56,358 nucleotides of DNA, taken from positions 1 to 56,358 of the forward strand of contig DASRND010000022.1 of the NCBI GenBank assembly GCA_035647615.1. Direction: 5' to 3'. Both the position numbers and the translations under genes were made by a program. Below are positions 16,646 to 25,012 of this stretch, piece after piece. Source of the DNA: Bacteroidales bacterium (GTDB lineage Bacteria > Bacteroidota > Bacteroidia > Bacteroidales > 4484-276). The notes below the pieces were generated by a model. The model did not search any database and had not been told where the DNA came from. It was given only the letters and a program-made list of their open reading frames with translations. Position 1 is the stretch's first letter; every line of letters begins with the position of its first letter.

Positions 16646-17716
16646 ATGCTCAACCCGCTGCTGACTCACCGAAAAAACTTTATGGTTTACTCCCTGGCGA
16701 TGGCTTTTGTTACGGCAGCACATTTTGTGATCCTCTATGTGTTCTTCAACTTCCCATTGCTTGTGTCGGCGGCTGACAGCACCATTTACACCGGCATGGT
16801 TTTTCTCACCGGCATCGGCATCTGGTACATCGTGCGCTATCTTGCTATTAGCGATCAGAAATATCATCTTGTGGTTATCGATCATCTGGTTACCGGCGGC
16901 ATCCTGGTTTCGGTTTGGCTTTTCGGAGGATATTATCTGCTTTCGTTTCTCTTCGCCAATGACGTTGATTATGGGGTGTTTCTTTCTCAATCGTTGCCCT
17001 GGCGCTTTGTTTATCTGCTGCTGGTGTATGCGATTATCGTCATGGTGTATTATCTGGCCAATTATTACAACAATTATCACGAGAAGCTTTTGCAGGAATC
17101 GGCCATGCGACAGTTGATTCATGAATCGGAGCTGAACCTGCTCAAGTCGCAAATCAACCCGCACTTTTTGTTCAACGGCCTCAACAGCATCCATTCGTTG
17201 ATCATGACCGACGCCGAAAAAGCCGGAGAAATGCTGCTGGAGCTCTCCGACTTCCTGCGCTATACCATCCGCCAAAACCATGAGGAACTGGTGAGCCTGA
17301 ATACTGAGCTGGAACATATTGCCAAATATCTCGACATCGAAAAGATCCGGTTCGGGAAGCGACTGGTGATCGAAAACAACATCAGCGAGGCTTGTCGCCA
17401 ATGCAAAATCCCAAACATGATCCTGCAGCCGGTTTATGAAAATGCTATCAAACATGGCGTAAACGAAAGTACGGATGCAGTGGTAATTACCACAACCTGT
17501 CAGGTACAAAATGGAATGATGCAAATCTCCATCGGCAACAATTACACGCCCGGCAATCTTTCGAGACGCGGCAAAGGCATCGGCCTCGACAACATCAGCA
17601 AACGGCTGAGCCTGCATTACCATCGCAACGACCTGATAAAGATCGAGAAAAGTAATTTTTATTTTAAAGTAACCATCAGCATTCCGGCGCACGAACCGGT
17701 GAATGATAAAAAATAG
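16646..17716 (+). CDS. LytS/YehU-type sensor histidine kinase, 356 residues
   Basis: Four transmembrane helices fill the first 150 residues (for example MVYSLAMAFVTAAHFVILYV and FVYLLLVYAIIVMVYYLA). A short coiled linker follows, then the His_kinase domain with the phospho-acceptor motif INPHFLFNGLNSIHSL (His near 173). The HATPase domain is N-box NAIKHGVNES and G-box GKGIGLDNISKRLS. There is no extracellular sensor domain, so a signal in or at the membrane is likely. It is followed five bases later by a LytTR response regulator, a standard pair in Bacteroidota. The upstream LiaF-like protein is a candidate input partner. Confidence 0.93.
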   Translation: MLNPLLTHRKNFMVYSLAMAFVTAAHFVILYVFFNFPLLVSAADSTIYTGMVFLTGIGIWYIVRYLAISDQKYHLVVIDHLVTGGILVSVWLFGGYYLLSFLFANDVDYGVFLSQSLPWRFVYLLLVYAIIVMVYYLANYYNNYHEKLLQESAMRQLIHESELNLLKSQINPHFLFNGLNSIHSLIMTDAEKAGEMLLELSDFLRYTIRQNHEELVSLNTELEHIAKYLDIEKIRFGKRLVIENNISEACRQCKIPNMILQPVYENAIKHGVNESTDAVVITTTCQVQNGMMQISIGNNYTPGNLSRRGKGIGLDNISKRLSLHYHRNDLIKIEKSNFYFKVTISIPAHEPVNDKK

Positions 17717-17721
17717 CCGTT

Positions 17722-18483
17722 ATGGAAAAAACCGTCAAAGCTGTTGTAATCGATGATGAAGAGCTGGCCCGTCGGGTAGTAATAAAATATCTGGCCGCGC
17801 ATCCTGAGATAGAAGTGGTGGCCGAGTGCGAAAATGGTTTCAGCGGACTGAAAGCCATTCAGGAGCTGAAGCCACAGCTTGTTTTTCTGGATATTCAAAT
17901 GCCCAAAATCGATGGCTTTGAGCTTTTGGAATTACTCGAAGAGAAACCCATCATCATCTTTTCGACGGCCCACGACGAATATGCCCTAAAAGCTTTCGAA
18001 TACAGCGCTGCCGATTATTTGCTAAAACCCTACAACCAACGCCGTTTTTCGGAAGCAGTGCAGCGTGCCTTGCAGCGTCTTGCCACCGAACAGGCCAAGC
18101 CAACGCAAGATATTCTTTCGCAAATAACCGAAGCTGCTGACCGCGTGCCGCACACCCTCCACCGCATCGTGGTGAAAGATGGAGCAGAGGTTCACGTAAT
18201 TCCCATACAAGATGTGATCTGGATTGCCGCCGCCGACGATTATGTGGAGATACATACACCGACGCGCCGCTATCTCAAGCAAAAACCAATGGCTTACTTT
18301 GAGCAGCACCTGCCGGCAGAGCAATTTGTGCGGGTACATCGCTCGGCCATCGTGGCGGTGGCGCAGATAAAAAAGATAGAACCCGACACCAAAGACACCT
18401 ATTCGCTTACGCTAAAAGATGGCCGCGAAATCAATGTGAGCCGCTCCGGGATGAAAACGCTCAAAGAAAAACTGAGGTTTTGA
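17722..18483 (+). CDS. LytTR-family response regulator, 253 residues
   Basis: A receiver domain (about 5-120) has the acidic pair in VVIDDEELA, the phospho-accepting Asp in LVFLDIQMPK and the conserved Lys in LLKPYNQ. A LytTR DNA-binding domain (about 150-250) has IAAADDYVEIHT and FVRVHRSAIVAVAQI. It acts as the output of the sensor kinase five bases upstream. LytTR proteins bind pairs of short direct repeats about 21 bp apart; exactly such a repeat lies at 15549-15582, ahead of the LiaF-like gene, so control of that gene and perhaps of this operon is likely. Confidence 0.94.
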   Translation: MEKTVKAVVIDDEELARRVVIKYLAAHPEIEVVAECENGFSGLKAIQELKPQLVFLDIQMPKIDGFELLELLEEKPIIIFSTAHDEYALKAFEYSAADYLLKPYNQRRFSEAVQRALQRLATEQAKPTQDILSQITEAADRVPHTLHRIVVKDGAEVHVIPIQDVIWIAAADDYVEIHTPTRRYLKQKPMAYFEQHLPAEQFVRVHRSAIVAVAQIKKIEPDTKDTYSLTLKDGREINVSRSGMKTLKEKLRF

Positions 18484-18665
18484 GGGAGTGAATGCTTATT
18501 GATAAAGGGAATTGTTGCTCTAATGGAGCTTACAAAATTTCATAATTCAGAGCTCGAAATTTGAAATTTAATCCAACTTTATGTAGCAATGTTATTTCTA
18601 TTACGATCCAATTTTCAAAAAACAAGATGCACAGTTGCGCGTCTAACAAATCAACTTCTAGCTTC

Positions 18666-19535
18666 TCACCAACTCCCGCCAGCGCCGCCGCCGCCAAAGC
18701 TGCCGCCACCGAAGCCACCAAATCCTCCTCCTCCGCTGCTACCTCCAAAAGAGCCGCTGCCACCCTGGAAGTCACCCCATTTTCCACTAGAGCTTTTTCC
18801 CATTTGGTTCGCCAAAACCATCGCAGTCCAGAAAGGCAGGTTGCTGCTGCGTCCGCTGTAGTTGCGCGTACCACGCCCACGCAATAGTAGCCAGGCGATG
18901 ACGATGATAAAAATAATGAGCCCGACAAATGCGCCAAGTCCGCCGCCGTCCAAACGGTTCATATACGCATCAGCACTGTATTCGCCGACGGTGAGCTTCA
19001 TCAGCACGTCGGTGCCACGGTCGAGCCCACGGTAATAGTTGTTGTTTCTAAATTGCGGAATCATCTCCTCCTCAACAATTCTTTTAGCAACCGCATCGGG
19101 CACCGCGCCTCCAAGACCATAGCCGGGCGCTATGAATGCTTCGCCCTTCCCATCGGCAACTTTCGGTTTTACCAGTACCACTATGCCGTTGTCTTTACCT
19201 TTTTGTCCCACACCCCACTGCTCACCCAGCAAATCAGCAAATTGAGCTTTGTCATAGCCGGCAAAATCCTTCACCAACACTACGGTGATCTGCGTGGAAG
19301 TGGTGTCGTTAAAAGCTACCAGTTTACGCTCCAGACTGACGATATTGTTGATGCTCAGCGTGCCGGTGAAATCGTTGACAAGACGCGGCGGAACGGGTCG
19401 TGGAGGAATGTTCTCGTAGACAAGACGCAGCGGACCGGGTCGTGGAGGAATGTTCTCGTACGGTGGCTGACCAATGGCTGAAAAGGCCAGCAGCAGCAAG
19501 AGTGCAAATATTGGTATCGGTCGGAATATTTTCAT
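18666..19535 (-). CDS. TPM-domain membrane protein, YgcG family, with glycine-rich tail, 289 residues
   Basis: A signal peptide (MKIFRPIPIFALLLLLAFSA) is followed by a proline-rich linker of two 14-residue repeats (YENIPPRP...LRLV / PRLV). The TPM domain follows (about 60-200, with VNDFTGTLSINNIVSLE and GIVVLVKPK), then one transmembrane helix (LGAFVGLIIFIIVIAWLLL) and a Gly/Ser-rich end (GGSFGGGGAGGSW). TPM proteins with such tails are usual neighbours of lemA; their biochemical role is poorly known, though a link to membrane-protein or photosystem repair has been shown for plant TLP18.3. The start at 19535 is chosen because it begins at a signal peptide and leaves a 19-base gap after the upstream gene. 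The first TPM gene and lemA lie upstream. Confidence 0.88.
   Translation of the reverse strand: MKIFRPIPIFALLLLLAFSAIGQPPYENIPPRPGPLRLVYENIPPRPVPPRLVNDFTGTLSINNIVSLERKLVAFNDTTSTQITVVLVKDFAGYDKAQFADLLGEQWGVGQKGKDNGIVVLVKPKVADGKGEAFIAPGYGLGGAVPDAVAKRIVEEEMIPQFRNNNYYRGLDRGTDVLMKLTVGEYSADAYMNRLDGGGLGAFVGLIIFIIVIAWLLLRGRGTRNYSGRSSNLPFWTAMVLANQMGKSSSGKWGDFQGGSGSFGGSSGGGGFGGFGGGSFGGGGAGGSW
19377..19460 (-). repeat. In-frame 42-bp tandem duplication in the TPM-domain gene
   Basis: Two units of 42 bp (19377-19418 and 19419-19460) each encode a 14-residue linker beginning YENIPPRP. They differ at a few bases. Being a multiple of three, copy-number change here would lengthen or shorten the linker without a frameshift. 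Confidence 0.8.
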
Positions 19536-19554
19536 GAATTGCTGTTTAATTGGA

Positions 19555-20007
19555 TTATCCGAAAGATATTTCATCCGAGAGCTCATTGATATCATCTTTC
19601 TGATAAGGAAAATGTTTCTTGAGATATTCGCCAGTGCTTGCTATGCCGAATGTAAGCCCGTCGGCGAGGCCATCGGTATGAAAGCGATCGATAATCTCTG
19701 CCGAAAGTTTTTCCCAGTACCTTTTTTCTACCACTGCATTGATTCCGCTGTCGCCGATTACCGCAAACTGCCGGTCTTTGGTAGCCACATAAAAGAGCAC
19801 CCCATTGCGCAAAGCGGTCTTGTGCATGTCGAGTTTTTCGAAGATAAAGGCAGCACGATCCATCATGTTGCCGGGGCAAACGCGCTCTATATGCACGCGT
19901 ATTTCGCCTGACGATGCTCGCTCGGCATCGGCAATTGAAGCTTTAATGGCGGCTTCGTCGGCGGCATTGATTGGCCTGGATGAATCATGAGTTTCGTGAT
20001 CAGGCAT
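19555..20007 (-). CDS. Short TPM-domain protein, 150 residues
   Basis: The protein is a single TPM domain with the family features SSGEIRVHIERVCPG, FYVATKDRQFAVIGDSGIN and YWEKLSAEIIDRF. There is no signal peptide or membrane helix, so it should be cytoplasmic or peripheral. It lies 31 bases after lemA and 19 bases before the second, membrane-bound TPM gene, so the three form one operon. This lemA/TPM/TPM arrangement is common in Bacteroidota. Function is not established. Confidence 0.88.
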   Translation of the reverse strand: MPDHETHDSSRPINAADEAAIKASIADAERASSGEIRVHIERVCPGNMMDRAAFIFEKLDMHKTALRNGVLFYVATKDRQFAVIGDSGINAVVEKRYWEKLSAEIIDRFHTDGLADGLTFGIASTGEYLKKHFPYQKDDINELSDEISFG

Positions 20008-20038
20008 GATGCTGTTTTTTGGTTTTTAAAAAGAAATA

Positions 20039-20635
20039 TTAAAACTCGACTTTGGGGGCCTTTTCAGCTCCGGCATCGGCTTCAAAGTAGGGCTTCTTCT
20101 CAAAGCCAAACATACCGGCAAAGATATTCTGCGGAAACTGCCGGATGTAGCTGTTGAATGTCTTCGTTTCTTCGTTGAACTTGCGGCGCGCATTGGCAAT
20201 CCGGTTTTCGGTGCCTTCGAGCTGTGCTTGCAGTTCGAGGAAGTTGGTGTTGGCTTTCAGTTCTGGATAGCGCTCCACGGTGACGAGCAGGCGGCTTAGC
20301 GCCGAAGAAAGGGCTTGCTGCGTTTGCTGTACCTTTTCGATGGTGGCAGCATCCATGTTATCAACGTTCAGATTTACGCTGGTGGCATTGGAGCGAGCCT
20401 GGATTACCTGCGTCAATGTTTCCTGTTCAAAATCGGCGTAACCTTTTACGGTGCTCACCAGGTTAGGAATCAGATCCATGCGCCTCTGATAATCCGTTAC
20501 TACCTGTGACCAGGCCGCTTGTACCTGCTCATCGAGCTTTACCATGTTGTTGTAGGTGCCTTTGAAGCTTCCGTAGAGCACCAGCACAATTATTACAATG
20601 ATTCCAAGCGTAATCCATAGTCCCTTATTTTTCAT
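20039..20635 (-). CDS. lemA: LemA family protein
   Basis: An N-terminal transmembrane helix (LWITLGIIVIIVLVLYGSF) precedes a long helical bundle with the family segment YNNMVKLDEQVQAAWSQV, then YQRRMDLIPNLVSTVKGYA. The rest carries LKANTNFLELQAQLEGTENR and ARRKFNEETKTFNSYIRQFP. At 198 residues it is standard. LemA proteins are membrane-anchored with the bundle outside the cytoplasm; their function is unclear. It is the first gene of a three-gene operon with two TPM-domain genes. Confidence 0.95.
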   Translation of the reverse strand: MKNKGLWITLGIIVIIVLVLYGSFKGTYNNMVKLDEQVQAAWSQVVTDYQRRMDLIPNLVSTVKGYADFEQETLTQVIQARSNATSVNLNVDNMDAATIEKVQQTQQALSSALSRLLVTVERYPELKANTNFLELQAQLEGTENRIANARRKFNEETKTFNSYIRQFPQNIFAGMFGFEKKPYFEADAGAEKAPKVEF

Positions 20636-20843
20636 GTTTTTAAAATTTACAAATTAATTATTTAAGAACAAAATGATTAAAATTAAGATTCTTGTTCATT
20701 TTAACCGCAAAAGTCAAAAAAAGTTTCATTGTGTGCTTTAAGCTTTCTTTGCGTGTTTTGTTATTTGGTTAATTAGATTTATCGGGTAGCTTTCTTATGA
20801 GGATAACAGCCTTGGTAGTCGTACGCTTCAACATTGTTTATCC
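20636..20843. other. Spacer upstream of lemA
   Basis: AT-rich near lemA. It should contain the lemA promoter, but no convincing TTTG / TAnnTTTG pair was found. The part from about 20784 is open in the same frame as the small candidate reading frame at 20844. Confidence 0.4.
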
Positions 20844-21023
20844 ATGCTTACGGGCGGCTACAATGGCTCCTTGTATGGCAATCTTATCTCCAGTAATATT
20901 ATGATCGCTGAGCAGATAACATCCGTTTTGTTGGATATTTATAACGTAAAAAAACGACGGGAGACACAACCCGGCGAGCTACCGGAACCAAACGATGATA
21001 GCGAAAACAATAGCCAGTTATAG
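20844..21023 (+). pseudogene. Candidate small reading frame or gene relic, 59 codons
   Basis: On the plus strand, opposite to the flanking genes, an ATG at 20844 opens 59 codons ending at TAG (21021-21023). The frame stays open upstream for about 20 more codons. The peptide starts MLTGGYNGSLYG, has a helical middle (IAEQITSVLLDIYNVKKRR) and ends with an acidic, Asn-rich tail (ELPEPNDDSENNSQL). This looks like the C-terminal end of a real protein more than random translation. I do not recognise it. It may be the remnant of a gene whose front part was lost, or a small protein of its own. Confidence 0.35.
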
Positions 21024-21051
21024 CTTATTGTTCAACTTTGCAACGGTGGGC

Positions 21052-21750
21052 TTAGTCGTTAGTAACCAGCTTAAATCCAATACCGTGTACATTGATTAGC
21101 TCCACGGTTTCATCCTCTTTCAAAAATTTGCGGAGCTTGGTGATGTACACGTCCATGCTGCGTGCGTTGAAATAGCTGTCGTCGTTCCATATTTCCTTCA
21201 GGGCATGGCTTCTGTCGAGTACATCGTTAAGGTGCATTGCCAACAGTCGCAGCAGAGCCGATTCCTTGGAAGTTAGCTTTTGTTCTTTGCCGCTGATTTT
21301 GAGAAGCTGACGGTTGTAATCAAAAGTGTACTGCCCGATCCTGAAAATGTTATTGGCGGTTTGGCCCTGTCGTGCGTTGGCGCGCCGGATGATGGCTTGC
21401 ATGCGCACCAGGAGTTCCTCCATGCTGAAGGGCTTGGTAAGATAGTCGTCGGCTCCGAGCGAAAAGCCTTTCAGCTTATCCTCCTGCATCGATTTGGCGG
21501 TGAGAAAAAGAACAGGGATACGTTTGTTTTTTTGTCGGATTTCTTTCACCAGCGTAAAACCATCTTTTACAGGCATCATTACGTCGACGATGCAGAAGTC
21601 GAAGTTGGAATGCATAAAAGCATTCATGGCTTCTTGTCCATTCACGCATAGCGTTGTGTCGTAGCCTTTGATGTCGAGGTACGATTTCAATACGTTTCCA
21701 AGATTCTTGTCATCTTCGGCCAATAATACTCTAATTTTTTCAGCTCCCAT
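21052..21750 (-). CDS. rprY: OmpR-family response regulator, RprY type
   Basis: A receiver domain (about 5-120) has LLAEDDKNLG, the phospho-accepting Asp in FCIVDVMMPVKDGF and the Lys in DDYLTKPFS. A winged-helix DNA-binding domain (about 135-230) has LTSKESALLRLLAMHLNDV and YITKLRKFLKEDETVELINV. It is the partner of the histidine kinase encoded 111 bases upstream in the same direction. Order and sequence fit RprX-RprY of Bacteroides, where RprY is an essential or important regulator. The name rests on resemblance and gene order. Confidence 0.85.
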   Translation of the reverse strand: MGAEKIRVLLAEDDKNLGNVLKSYLDIKGYDTTLCVNGQEAMNAFMHSNFDFCIVDVMMPVKDGFTLVKEIRQKNKRIPVLFLTAKSMQEDKLKGFSLGADDYLTKPFSMEELLVRMQAIIRRANARQGQTANNIFRIGQYTFDYNRQLLKISGKEQKLTSKESALLRLLAMHLNDVLDRSHALKEIWNDDSYFNARSMDVYITKLRKFLKEDETVELINVHGIGFKLVTND

Positions 21751-21861
21751 AGTAATGGAATTTTGATGTTTTCTGGATTATTTGAATTTGTAAAATTAAC
21801 TTTTTTTTAGATGATTACTCTCTTTTATTTTTTTCTTTCTAAATTACACATGCACAGACTA

Positions 21862-23298
21862 CTATGAGGCACGCTTCCTTTTGTTGCTGAATGGGATGTA
21901 GATGCAAAATTTAGAGCCTTTTTTCAGTTCACTTTCTACGGTTACCCTCCCACCATGCAGCTCAATTATTGTCTGTACGTAGCTCAACCCCAACCCAAAA
22001 CCTTTTACATCGTGCACATTTCCGGTAGGCACACGATAAAGTTTATCAAAAATCTTTTTCTGATTTTCGTGGCTGATGCCCATGCCATTGTCCATCACAC
22101 AGATCTTAACGCCTTCATTATAATTAGCGGTGGTAATGCGGATGCGCGGGCGGCGGGGAGAATACTTGTTGGCATTATCGATAAGATTGGTGATGGCGTT
22201 GGTAAGGTGCATTTTGTCACCCGACACCACTGGCTTCTCGGCGCCTTTATTAAATACCAGAGAACCATCTTTCACCTCAACCTGAATGAGCAGATTACTA
22301 ACCACCATATTGATCATATCATGAATATTCACTCTTTCGCGATTGAACCGAAAATTTTCATTTTCGATGATGGCTGCCTGCAGTATTTTTTCGGCAATCG
22401 CGGCCAGACGGTTATTTTCGTCATTGATTACCCTCAGATAATTATCTGCAAGCTGTTCGTTACGTTTTATGGTTTCATCGCGCAGGGCTTCGCTGGCCAG
22501 CGAAATAGTGGAGATAGGCGTCTTGATTTCATGCGTCATATTATTAATAAAATCATTTTTCATTTCCGAAAGGCGTTTTTGCCAAACAATGATTTTGAGA
22601 ACATAAATAAAGAGCATGATAATGATGAAAATCAGCACTAGCGAAATGAGAATGATCCCAGCCATTTGTTTGAGTATCAGCCGCATTTCGTAAGGGAAAT
22701 AGATCATCAGGTAATCGGGCTTAGGCGAAAATTCGTAAGGATAAAGCGTGAAGACGAAGCCCTGTTTGAGTAGTTCGGTTTTGTACTCGTCAGAACTTTC
22801 GTAGATCATCCGGCCTTTTCCCGAGGAATAAACGCCATAAGCATAGCTGTTGGCAATGTTGTGCATCTGCAATTCGTGCATCAATAACGAATCGAGTACC
22901 GCCATATTCAAGTGGTTTTCGATTTGAAATGGTTGGCTTCCGTCAACAATCTCCGCAATAATTTCCTGTGCCATGTTCGACTTTTGCAATAATCGGTGTA
23001 GGTCGGCACAGGTTTCTAATGAATCAAGATCAGCGGGTAGCGCCAGGCTTAGAGAGTCGATGATAGAGAGATAATTGATAAAATGATTTCGCGTCTGGTT
23101 GCCCTGGCTAAGGGTGTGGTAGGTTTTAATTATCTCAAGCTTGTAAACCACCTCCTTGGCTGCCGAATTTACTTTGTTCTCAAAATTGACCCTTTCGATG
23201 CTGATGGCATTGCGTACCCAGTAAAACTGCACTGCAGCAAGACTTAGCAGCACAATGGAAACGATCACAATGACTAATGTTATCAAATTTCGGTTCAT
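21862..23298 (-). CDS. rprX: Sensor histidine kinase, RprX type
   Basis: Transmembrane helix 1 (LITLVIVIVSIVLLSLAAVQ) is followed by a periplasmic region of about 180 residues and a second helix (IILISLVLIFIIIMLFIYVL). Then come HisKA with FINNMTHEIKTPISTISL (phospho-accepting His near 255) and HATPase with NLIDNANKYSPRRP, DNGMGI and GFGLGLSYVQ. No HAMP domain is visible between helix 2 and HisKA. At 478 residues it is somewhat shorter than many sensor kinases of this type. A good promoter and a 10-bp periodic repeat lie just upstream (23375-23444), and rprY follows, so the pair is probably autoregulated. Confidence 0.87.
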   Translation of the reverse strand: MNRNLITLVIVIVSIVLLSLAAVQFYWVRNAISIERVNFENKVNSAAKEVVYKLEIIKTYHTLSQGNQTRNHFINYLSIIDSLSLALPADLDSLETCADLHRLLQKSNMAQEIIAEIVDGSQPFQIENHLNMAVLDSLLMHELQMHNIANSYAYGVYSSGKGRMIYESSDEYKTELLKQGFVFTLYPYEFSPKPDYLMIYFPYEMRLILKQMAGIILISLVLIFIIIMLFIYVLKIIVWQKRLSEMKNDFINNMTHEIKTPISTISLASEALRDETIKRNEQLADNYLRVINDENNRLAAIAEKILQAAIIENENFRFNRERVNIHDMINMVVSNLLIQVEVKDGSLVFNKGAEKPVVSGDKMHLTNAITNLIDNANKYSPRRPRIRITTANYNEGVKICVMDNGMGISHENQKKIFDKLYRVPTGNVHDVKGFGLGLSYVQTIIELHGGRVTVESELKKGSKFCIYIPFSNKRKRAS

Positions 23299-23374
23299 CT
23301 GGCAGAGTTTCGATCAGCATTTATTTTGTTTGTGGCAGCTTTTTTTGAAAGGTTAGTTTAGCGCCTGATGCCTA

Positions 23375-23402
23375 CAAAGTTATCTTTTCAAACTCCCGCA
23401 AA
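23375..23402 (-). promoter_or_regulatory. Promoter of rprX-rprY
   Basis: On the minus strand TTTG (23399-23402) and TAACTTTG (23375-23382) are 16 bases apart, close to the Bacteroidota consensus. Transcription would start near 23368, about 70 bases before the rprX start. Confidence 0.55.
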
Positions 23403-23404
23403 TA

Positions 23405-23444
23405 ATTGCTTAACCATCTTTAACGTTTGTTACCCTCCTTTAAC
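23405..23444 (-). promoter_or_regulatory. Probable OmpR-family operator: four 10-bp repeats upstream of the rprX promoter
   Basis: On the plus strand CTTTAAC at 23438 and 23418, GTTACC at 23429 and CTTAAC at 23409 recur about every 10 bases. On the minus strand these are GTTAAAG, GGTAAC, GTTAAAG and GTTAAG. Tandem half-sites one helical turn apart and just upstream of the -33 box are what an OmpR/PhoB-type activator uses. RprY is the obvious candidate. Confidence 0.5.
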
Positions 23445-23537
23445 CGCTCAAACTACCTCATATTTTTATGTTTGCCAACAGAAAATTTGTCGTAAATCAC
23501 AATAAATCATTTTAATAAAAATGAACGACTTATGTTT

Positions 23538-23571
23538 TTTGTAAGAAATAATTTCTGATTCATAAATTTTG
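23538..23571 (+). promoter_or_regulatory. Possible promoter of pgi
   Basis: TTTG (23538-23541) is followed after 21 bases by TAAATTTTG (23563-23571), which has one base more than the TAnnTTTG consensus. The start point would fall just before the hairpin at 23583. Confidence 0.3.
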
Positions 23572-23582
23572 GTTTTTGGTTT

Positions 23583-23611
23583 AAAGTGCAGTCACCCCGG
23601 CTGCACTTTTT
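23583..23611 (+). terminator. Terminator-like hairpin in the pgi leader
   Basis: AAAGTGCAG (23583-23591) pairs with CTGCACTTT (23601-23609) and a T-rich stretch follows. No gene ends here on the plus strand: rprX points the other way and pgi starts 55 bases later. It could be an attenuator of pgi, or the end of a short untranslated transcript. Confidence 0.5.
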
Positions 23612-23665
23612 ATTTCATTGCCAAAAAGGAACTTCTAAGAAAGTAAATCTGAAAACAATAAAAAT

Positions 23666-25012
23666 ATGGAAACGCTGAAATTAGAATTGCACGGTAAGCT
23701 CATCGACAAATCAGCTCTCGAAGCGATGCAGCCTGAGATAACCGCGGTTCATAAACGTCTGCTTGCAAAAACCGGAAAAGGAAATGATTTTTTGGGATGG
23801 ATGGATCTGCCTGAAGAAATTGATGAGAAACTTCTGCAACGCATCGAGGCTACTGCAGCGCACCATTCTGAGATTTCTGATCTACTACTGGTAATAGGTA
23901 TTGGGGGTTCGTATCTCGGAGCACGCGCTGTAATCGAAGCACTCAAAAACAACTTCGACATGCTGCTGCCGAATGATCGTCGCCGCAAGCCTTTGGTAAT
24001 TTATGTGGGTCAGAATCTTTCGGGTGATTATCTCTCCGATTTGCTCGGATTGCTCGACCGGTATGATTATTCTGTTAATGTAATTTCCAAATCGGGTACC
24101 ACCACTGAGCCAGCCGTGGCGTTCAGAATACTGAGAGAACATCTCGAAAAAAAATATGGCGCCGATCAGGCACGTAAACGAATCGTTGCCACCACCGACA
24201 AGGAGCGCGGCGCATTGAAGCAACTATCCGACGAGCAGGGATATCCTACCTACGTTGTTCCTGATGATGTGGGCGGCAGGTATTCGGTACTTACTCCGGT
24301 GGGCTTGTTGCCCATTGCCATCGCCGGCTTCAACATACGTGAGCTGGTGAAAGGAGCTGTAGATATGCGTAGTCAATTGATTGCGAGCGATTCGGTTTTC
24401 AATAATCCGGCAGCTAAGTACGCAGCAGCGCGCAATTTACTTTATCGCCAGGGCAAGAAGGTGGAGATCATGGTGAATTACCAGCCCGGGCTTTATTATT
24501 TCGGCGAATTTTGGAAACAACTTTATGGCGAAAGTGAAGGCAAAGAAGGCAAAGGAATATTCCCTGCAAGCGTAGTCAACACCACCGATTTGCATTCGAT
24601 GGGGCAATACATCCAGGAAGGCGAGCGCATACTTTTCGAAACGGTGCTCTCGGTCAGAAATTTTGACAACCCTCTCACAGTACCCTCCGACGAACAAAAT
24701 CTCGATCAACTAAACTTCCTTACCGGAAAACACGTGGATGAAATCAACCAGACAGCACAAACTGCCACTATGCTGGCACATCTCGACGGTGGCGTTCCGA
24801 ACATAACCATCACCATTCCCAAAATAAACGAATACTATCTCGGACAGTTGATCTATTTTTTTGAGTTTGCGTGTGCACTTAGCGGATATTTACTTGACGT
24901 CAACCCATTCGATCAACCCGGTGTTGAGGCATACAAAGTAAATATGTTTGCATTGCTGGGAAAACCCGGTTACGAGAAGCAGACCGAAGCTTTGCGTGAG
25001 CGACTCAAATAG
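23666..25012 (+). CDS. pgi: Glucose-6-phosphate isomerase
   Basis: This enzyme interconverts glucose 6-phosphate and fructose 6-phosphate in glycolysis and gluconeogenesis. Visible motifs are [20 protein letters not shown], the phosphate-binding [34 protein letters not shown], the region [15 protein letters not shown] with an active-site Glu, [10 protein letters not shown] with the ring-opening His, and [10 protein letters not shown] with the conserved Lys. At 448 residues it is the short bacterial form. The leader carries a terminator-like hairpin. It converges with rnc; the whole spacer between them is a 7-bp repeat array. Confidence 0.97.
   Translation: METLKLELHGKLIDKSALEAMQPEITAVHKRLLAKTGKGNDFLGWMDLPEEIDEKLLQRIEATAAHHSEISDLLLVIGIGGSYLGARAVIEALKNNFDMLLPNDRRRKPLVIYVGQNLSGDYLSDLLGLLDRYDYSVNVISKSGTTTEPAVAFRILREHLEKKYGADQARKRIVATTDKERGALKQLSDEQGYPTYVVPDDVGGRYSVLTPVGLLPIAIAGFNIRELVKGAVDMRSQLIASDSVFNNPAAKYAAARNLLYRQGKKVEIMVNYQPGLYYFGEFWKQLYGESEGKEGKGIFPASVVNTTDLHSMGQYIQEGERILFETVLSVRNFDNPLTVPSDEQNLDQLNFLTGKHVDEINQTAQTATMLAHLDGGVPNITITIPKINEYYLGQLIYFFEFACALSGYLLDVNPFDQPGVEAYKVNMFALLGKPGYEKQTEALRERLK

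Noticed and set aside
16481-17692. Open frame of 403 codons on the minus strand
   Set aside because: It is antisense to the LytS-type kinase, whose motifs and partner are certain. The translation is His/Gln-rich and lacks domain features.
18561-18887. Ala/Thr/Ser-rich open frames on the plus strand
   Set aside because: They are the complement of the glycine-rich tail of the TPM gene. The low-complexity composition explains the lack of stops.
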